Source: JBBSJT01 sp041691015 (GTDB lineage Bacteria; Chlamydiota; Chlamydiia; Chlamydiales; Parachlamydiaceae). From it: a DNA stretch of 27,487 nt. The position numbers were made by a program, and so were the translations under genes. Under the pieces are notes generated by a model that was not told the DNA's origin, did not search any database, and was given only the letters and a program-made list of their open reading frames with translations. This document shows, piece after piece, positions 24,006-27,487 of this stretch. The DNA is taken from the NCBI GenBank assembly GCA_041691015.1, contig JBEPVN010000020.1:1-27487 (forward strand). The letters are read 5' to 3'. How positions within the stretch are numbered: the first letter of the stretch is position 1; every line of letters starts with the position of its first letter.

Positions 24006-25007
24006 ATGAATCATTTTTTTTCATCCGATACACAAAAAATAATCAAGGATTTAGGTAAGGATGCTTTGCTTGCCTGTCTTGAGAATATGCTCTTAATACG
24101 AAATTTTGAAATACGCGCAGAATCTGCTTATCAAATGGGCAAGGTAGGGGGCTTTTTTCATGCCTATACAGGTCAAGAAGCTATTCAAGTAGCTGCAGTT
24201 CAAGCACTAGGCGTTAAAAACTGGTGGGCGACATCATACCGATGCCATGCGCTTGCATTACTACTTGGAGCTACCCCAAATGAACTTATGGCAGAGCTCT
24301 ATGGCAAAGAAACAGGCAATGCCAAGGGAAGAGGCGGCTCCATGCACTTTTTTACGGAGCGTTTGCTTGGCGGCTTTGGGATTGTAGGCGGCCAAATTCC
24401 AATAGCAACAGGCGCTGGTTTTGCGATTAAATATCAAGATAACAAGCAGGAAGTTTCCGTCTGTTTTTTGGGAGACGGCGCAGTAGCTCAAGGAGCTTTT
24501 CACGAATCGCTGAATTTAAGTTCTCTTTTGAATTTGCCTTGCATCTATGTCATTGAGAACAATGAGTGGGGAATGGGAACTTCTGTTAAGAGAGCAATAA
24601 GTGTTGAAAGGCTTGCAGAAGATAAAGCTGCCGGCTATAACATGAAAGGCTACACATTTGACGGTATGGATTTTTTTAATTGTTATGCAGGCTTTTCACA
24701 TATCCGCGAAGAAGTTTTACAAACATCAAAACCTGTTCTTGTTGAAGTTAAAACAAAACGCTTTAAAGGTCATTCCATATCAGATCCTGGGCTATATCGC
24801 ACAAAAGATGACTTAAAAATTCATATGGAAAGAGATCCGCTGCTTATTTTAAGTAATGCGTTGATCCAAGCGAACTTTCTTGATGAGGAAACCTATAAAA
24901 TGATGCAATCAAAAGCTAAAGAGAGCGTGGTTAAAGCAATGGAATATGCTGAAAATAGCCCCTTACCTGATCCTGTAACATTAGAAGAAGATGTTTTTGC
25001 ACCATGA
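24006..25007 (+). CDS. pdhA: Pyruvate dehydrogenase E1 component, alpha subunit
   Basis: E1 alpha and beta form the ThDP-dependent decarboxylase that acetylates the lipoyl arm of E2. The 333-residue protein has FFHAYTGQEAIQV (50-62), TSYRCHALAL, GRGGSMHFF (108-116) and the ThDP motif GDGAVAQGAFHESLNL (156-171) ending with IENNEWGMGT. The usual YRDH reads YRCH. The frame is open further upstream to 23910, inside the carrier gene, but homology starts after the ATG at 24006, which is 1 base past the carrier stop. It heads pdhA-pdhB-pdhC. The E3 gene is not in the window. Confidence 0.95.
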   Translation: MNHFFSSDTQKIIKDLGKDALLACLENMLLIRNFEIRAESAYQMGKVGGFFHAYTGQEAIQVAAVQALGVKNWWATSYRCHALALLLGATPNELMAELYGKETGNAKGRGGSMHFFTERLLGGFGIVGGQIPIATGAGFAIKYQDNKQEVSVCFLGDGAVAQGAFHESLNLSSLLNLPCIYVIENNEWGMGTSVKRAISVERLAEDKAAGYNMKGYTFDGMDFFNCYAGFSHIREEVLQTSKPVLVEVKTKRFKGHSISDPGLYRTKDDLKIHMERDPLLILSNALIQANFLDEETYKMMQSKAKESVVKAMEYAENSPLPDPVTLEEDVFAP

Positions 25008-25020
25008 GGTTTAAAAAGTA

Positions 25021-26016
25021 ATGAAAGACGGAACTCAAAATATCGAACTGCGCGAAGCTTTGCGTCAAGCTATTGATGAAGAAATGGCTCTAGACGAAAA
25101 AGTTTTTGTGATGGGGGAAGAAGTTGGCGAGTATAACGGAGCCTATAAAGTAACCAAAGGGTTGCTAGATAAGTATGGGGAAAAACGCATCATTGACACG
25201 CCTATTGCAGAACTTGGATTTGCAGGTCTTGGAATTGGAGCTGCCATGTGCGGCCTAAGACCGATCATTGAGTTTATGAGCTTTAATTTTTCATTTGTAG
25301 CAGCAGATCAGATCATCTCAAATGCTGCTAAAATGCATTATATGTCGGGCGGCAGATTTTCTGTTCCTATTGTTTTTAGAGGTCCAAACGGGTGCGCTGC
25401 GCAAGTTTCAAGCCAGCATTCCCATTCAGTCGAGGCAATTTACGGCAATTTTCCCGGATTACTGATTGTAGCTCCAAGCAATGCATACGATGCAAAAGGT
25501 CTTTTAAAAACATCCATCCGCAATAATAATCCGGTTCTTTTTTTAGAGTCTGAGCTTAGCTATGGCGATAAAATGGAAATCCCGACTGCTGAATATCTTA
25601 TTCCTATCGGTAAGGCTAAAGTTTTGAGGGAAGGCACTGATGTTACAATTATCGCTTATAGCAATATCTTAAAGGCAGCCATTAATGCTGCAAATGAACT
25701 TGCCAAAAATGGCATTAAAGCAGAAGTTATCGACCTTCGCACAATAAAGCCTTTGGATATAGCGACAATTGGTGTCTCCATACGCAAAACAAACCATGCA
25801 GTACTTGTTGAAGAGGGACATCTTTTTGCAGGGATTACAGCAGAGCTTGGTTTTCAAATTCAAGAGCATTGTTTTGATTATCTGGATGCTCCCTTGATGC
25901 GCGTCTGTCAGCTCGAAACACCGATGCCCTATTCCAAGATTCTTGAAAAAGAAACGTTGCCAAACACAAAACGTATTTTACAATCTGTTTATAAATCATT
26001 AAATCGGAGCTTTTAA
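25021..26016 (+). CDS. pdhB: Pyruvate dehydrogenase E1 component, beta subunit
   Basis: This is the partner of E1 alpha in the alpha2-beta2 heterotetramer; it completes the ThDP site and binds E2. The 331 residues are normal in length and show REALRQAIDEEM at the start, VFVMGEEVGEYNGAYKVTKGL, DTPIAELGFAGLGIGAAMCGLRP, and the C-terminal transketolase domain with VIDLRTIKPLD and VEEGHLFAGITAE. It lies 13 bases after pdhA with AGG about 10 bases before its ATG, and 4 bases before pdhC. Firm identification. Confidence 0.96.
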   Translation: MKDGTQNIELREALRQAIDEEMALDEKVFVMGEEVGEYNGAYKVTKGLLDKYGEKRIIDTPIAELGFAGLGIGAAMCGLRPIIEFMSFNFSFVAADQIISNAAKMHYMSGGRFSVPIVFRGPNGCAAQVSSQHSHSVEAIYGNFPGLLIVAPSNAYDAKGLLKTSIRNNNPVLFLESELSYGDKMEIPTAEYLIPIGKAKVLREGTDVTIIAYSNILKAAINAANELAKNGIKAEVIDLRTIKPLDIATIGVSIRKTNHAVLVEEGHLFAGITAELGFQIQEHCFDYLDAPLMRVCQLETPMPYSKILEKETLPNTKRILQSVYKSLNRSF

Positions 26017-26020
26017 GCTT

Positions 26021-27307
26021 ATGCCAACAACACTCACATTACCAAAACTATCGCCGACAATGGAAGAGGGAACAATTGCAGAGTGGCATAAAAAAGAAGG
26101 GGATTATGTTGAGGCAGGGGATTTGTTGCTGGAAATTGCGACAGACAAGGCAACAGTTGAGCATACTGCTATTGATAGCGGGTATTTAAGAAAAATTATT
26201 GTACCAAATCAGGGTACAGCCATAGTCAATCAGCCGATTGCGATTTTTACAGACAAGGAAAATGAAAGCATCGAGGGATATAAACCTGTCGGTGATTACC
26301 CCGCAGCAAAAGAAGAAAATACAGAAAATAAAACTGAAAATTTTGACAAAGCCGCTCCGGAAACTCCAAAAACAACTTATGCAAAAGCGTCTTTTCAGCC
26401 TGAGCCACCGTTAGAAAATTATGCTTTTAAATTTTCAACTGAGCCTGACAATAGAATAAAAGCATCACCCCTTGCCAAAAAAATCGCAAGTGAACAAGGC
26501 TTGGATATTAACTCTGTTCAAGGAACAGGACAAAAAGGCCGTATTGTTTTAGACGATTTGGAAGGGGCAAAACATTTAAGTGAATTTTCGTTTGGTAAAA
26601 TCAAAACCCCGACAGAAAAACCGGGATCTTTTGTCGAAGAAGCTTTAACACCGATAAGAAAAGTAATTGCTACAAGACTACAAGAGTCAAAGTCTTTTAT
26701 CCCGCACTTTTATGTTCAGCAAACAGTGAATGTGGATGCTTTGGTAACTCTTAGAAATCAATTGAGCGCACTTGGAATTAAAGTTTCCTATAATGACTGC
26801 ATCATTCGGGCAGTAAGTTTGGCTTTAAGAAAGCACCCTGTAATTAACAGCGGATTTAATTCCGTGAATAATACTGTTATCCGCTTCAAAACAATTGACA
26901 TTTCTGTTGCTGTAAATACACCGGGGGGGCTTATCACACCAATCATTCGTCATGCAGACTACAAAAACATTTCCGAAATTTCAGCGGAAATGCGTTCTTT
27001 AGCAAAACGCGCAAAAGACGGTAAGCTAAATCCGGAAGAATATAAAGGCGGCTCTTTTACTGTTTCCAACATGGGGATGTTCGGGATTTCGTCATTTCAA
27101 GCAATTATTAATCCGCCACAAGCTGCAATCCTTGCAATCAGTGGAATTTTAGATGTTCCTGTTGTAAAAAATGGAGCTATTGTTCCCGGGAAAGTCATGA
27201 ACCTTAATTTATCGGCCGATCATCGCGTAATTGATGGTGTTGCTGCCGCTGAATTCTTGAAAACCCTCCAAGCATATTTGGAGGCACCAGTTTCCCTGCT
27301 CATTTAG
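26021..27307 (+). CDS. pdhC: Pyruvate dehydrogenase E2, dihydrolipoamide acetyltransferase
   Basis: E2 forms the core of the complex and passes acetyl from lipoate to CoA. The 428-residue protein has one lipoyl domain (about 1-80) with the lipoylated Lys43 in EIATDKATVEH. A charged linker follows, then a peripheral subunit-binding domain (about 146-180; SPLAKKIASEQGLDINSVQG), another linker, and the catalytic domain (about 205-428) ending with SADHRVIDGVAAAEFL, whose His is the active-site base. One lipoyl domain and the bacterial/mitochondrial-type order are usual for alphaproteobacterial-like and chlamydial PDH. It is the last gene of the operon. Confidence 0.96.
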   Translation: MPTTLTLPKLSPTMEEGTIAEWHKKEGDYVEAGDLLLEIATDKATVEHTAIDSGYLRKIIVPNQGTAIVNQPIAIFTDKENESIEGYKPVGDYPAAKEENTENKTENFDKAAPETPKTTYAKASFQPEPPLENYAFKFSTEPDNRIKASPLAKKIASEQGLDINSVQGTGQKGRIVLDDLEGAKHLSEFSFGKIKTPTEKPGSFVEEALTPIRKVIATRLQESKSFIPHFYVQQTVNVDALVTLRNQLSALGIKVSYNDCIIRAVSLALRKHPVINSGFNSVNNTVIRFKTIDISVAVNTPGGLITPIIRHADYKNISEISAEMRSLAKRAKDGKLNPEEYKGGSFTVSNMGMFGISSFQAIINPPQAAILAISGILDVPVVKNGAIVPGKVMNLNLSADHRVIDGVAAAEFLKTLQAYLEAPVSLLI

Positions 27308-27367
27308 GAACTTAATAATATTTTCCGTTCACGCTTTCGAAAAATCACATCAAATGATTAAGTTCCT
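27306..27367 (+). terminator. Long inverted repeat over the pdhC stop, possible terminator
   Basis: AGGAACTTAAT (27306-27316), which includes two bases of the pdhC stop, pairs perfectly over 11 bases with ATTAAGTTCCT (27357-27367) around a 40-base loop. No U-tract follows directly, so the terminator role is uncertain; mRNA 3'-end protection is an alternative. Confidence 0.4.
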
Positions 27368-27403
27368 CTCTAGATCTCTGTCTCGACTTTAGGCTTTTTT
27401 CTT

Positions 27404-27487
27404 ATCGCGAAGCGATTTTACATAGCTAGCCGGTGGTGACAACCACCGGTAATAAAAGAAAAAAATGCACTACGAAGTAGTGCTACA
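27404..27487. repeat. Cluster of three different short palindromes at the window end
   Basis: ATCGCGAAGCGAT (27404-27416) is a 5-bp stem with GAA loop. CCGGTGGT with ACCACCGG (27430-27449) is an 8-bp stem with GACA loop. GCACTAC-GAA-GTAGTGC (27467-27483) is a 7-bp stem followed by TACA. The last ends in GCTACA, like the REP-like copies at 99 and 6833. No gene is seen between 27308 and the end. Confidence 0.6.

Noticed and set aside
27404..27487. CRISPR array
   Set aside because: The palindromes differ in sequence and spacing; there is no direct repeat unit.

Overview
The window looks like a piece of chromosome from a Chlamydiae member, most likely an environmental (Parachlamydia- or Protochlamydia-like) lineage. 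The evidence is gene content and order: smpB divergent from dnaN-recF; a divergent dnaA directly after yidC; pdhA-pdhB-pdhC in the same neighbourhood; lgt, acpS and a menaquinone methyltransferase; AT-rich DNA; and a eukaryote-like F-box/WD40 gene of the kind amoeba-associated chlamydiae carry. This is inferred from recalled synteny and protein families; no database search was run.

Layout. 1-110: palindromic repeats and a terminator-like hairpin. 111-1570 (-): a PIN/TRAM membrane protein and acpS. 1686-2183 (+): an unknown membrane protein. 2238-3117 (-): smpB-rlmH. 3206-5673 (+): dnaN-recF and a small unknown protein. 5670-6671 (-): tRNA-Pro, its terminator, and lgt. 6841-9796 (-): a tight operon of a DUF3604-like protein, a small Cys-rich membrane protein (NqrM-like) and menG/ubiE. 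9871-11070 (-): an F-box/WD40 protein. 11115-13493 (+): a CcoI-type copper P-type ATPase. 13474-18402 (-): a 1642-residue protein with nucleotidyltransferase-like motifs at its N terminus. 18641-21958 (-): yidC-dnaA. 21959-22286: a large inverted repeat and no gene. 22287-22571 (-): a coiled-coil protein. 22748-27307 (+): a DAACS-family carrier followed by pdhA-pdhB-pdhC. 27308-27487: several palindromes and no gene.

How the genes fit together. Most of the window is housekeeping: replication and repair (dnaN, recF, dnaA), ribosome rescue and rRNA modification (smpB, rlmH), lipid and envelope biogenesis (acpS, lgt, yidC) and central metabolism (PDH). A respiratory theme appears in menG, the NqrM-like protein (Na+-NQR maturation), the CcoI-like Cu ATPase (cytochrome oxidase assembly) and a carrier of a Na+-coupled family. 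The accessory part is 9.8-18.4 kb. It holds the F-box/WD40 gene, a plausible host ubiquitin-ligase mimic, and the giant protein, the best candidate here for something undescribed. Other points of interest are a DUF3604 protein that seems to have lost its metal-binding residues, a dicarboxylate-type carrier with an Arg-to-Glu substrate-site change, a DnaA with an altered sensor II residue, a shared -35 element serving two divergent promoters with a near-leaderless smpB, and scattered REP-like palindromes.
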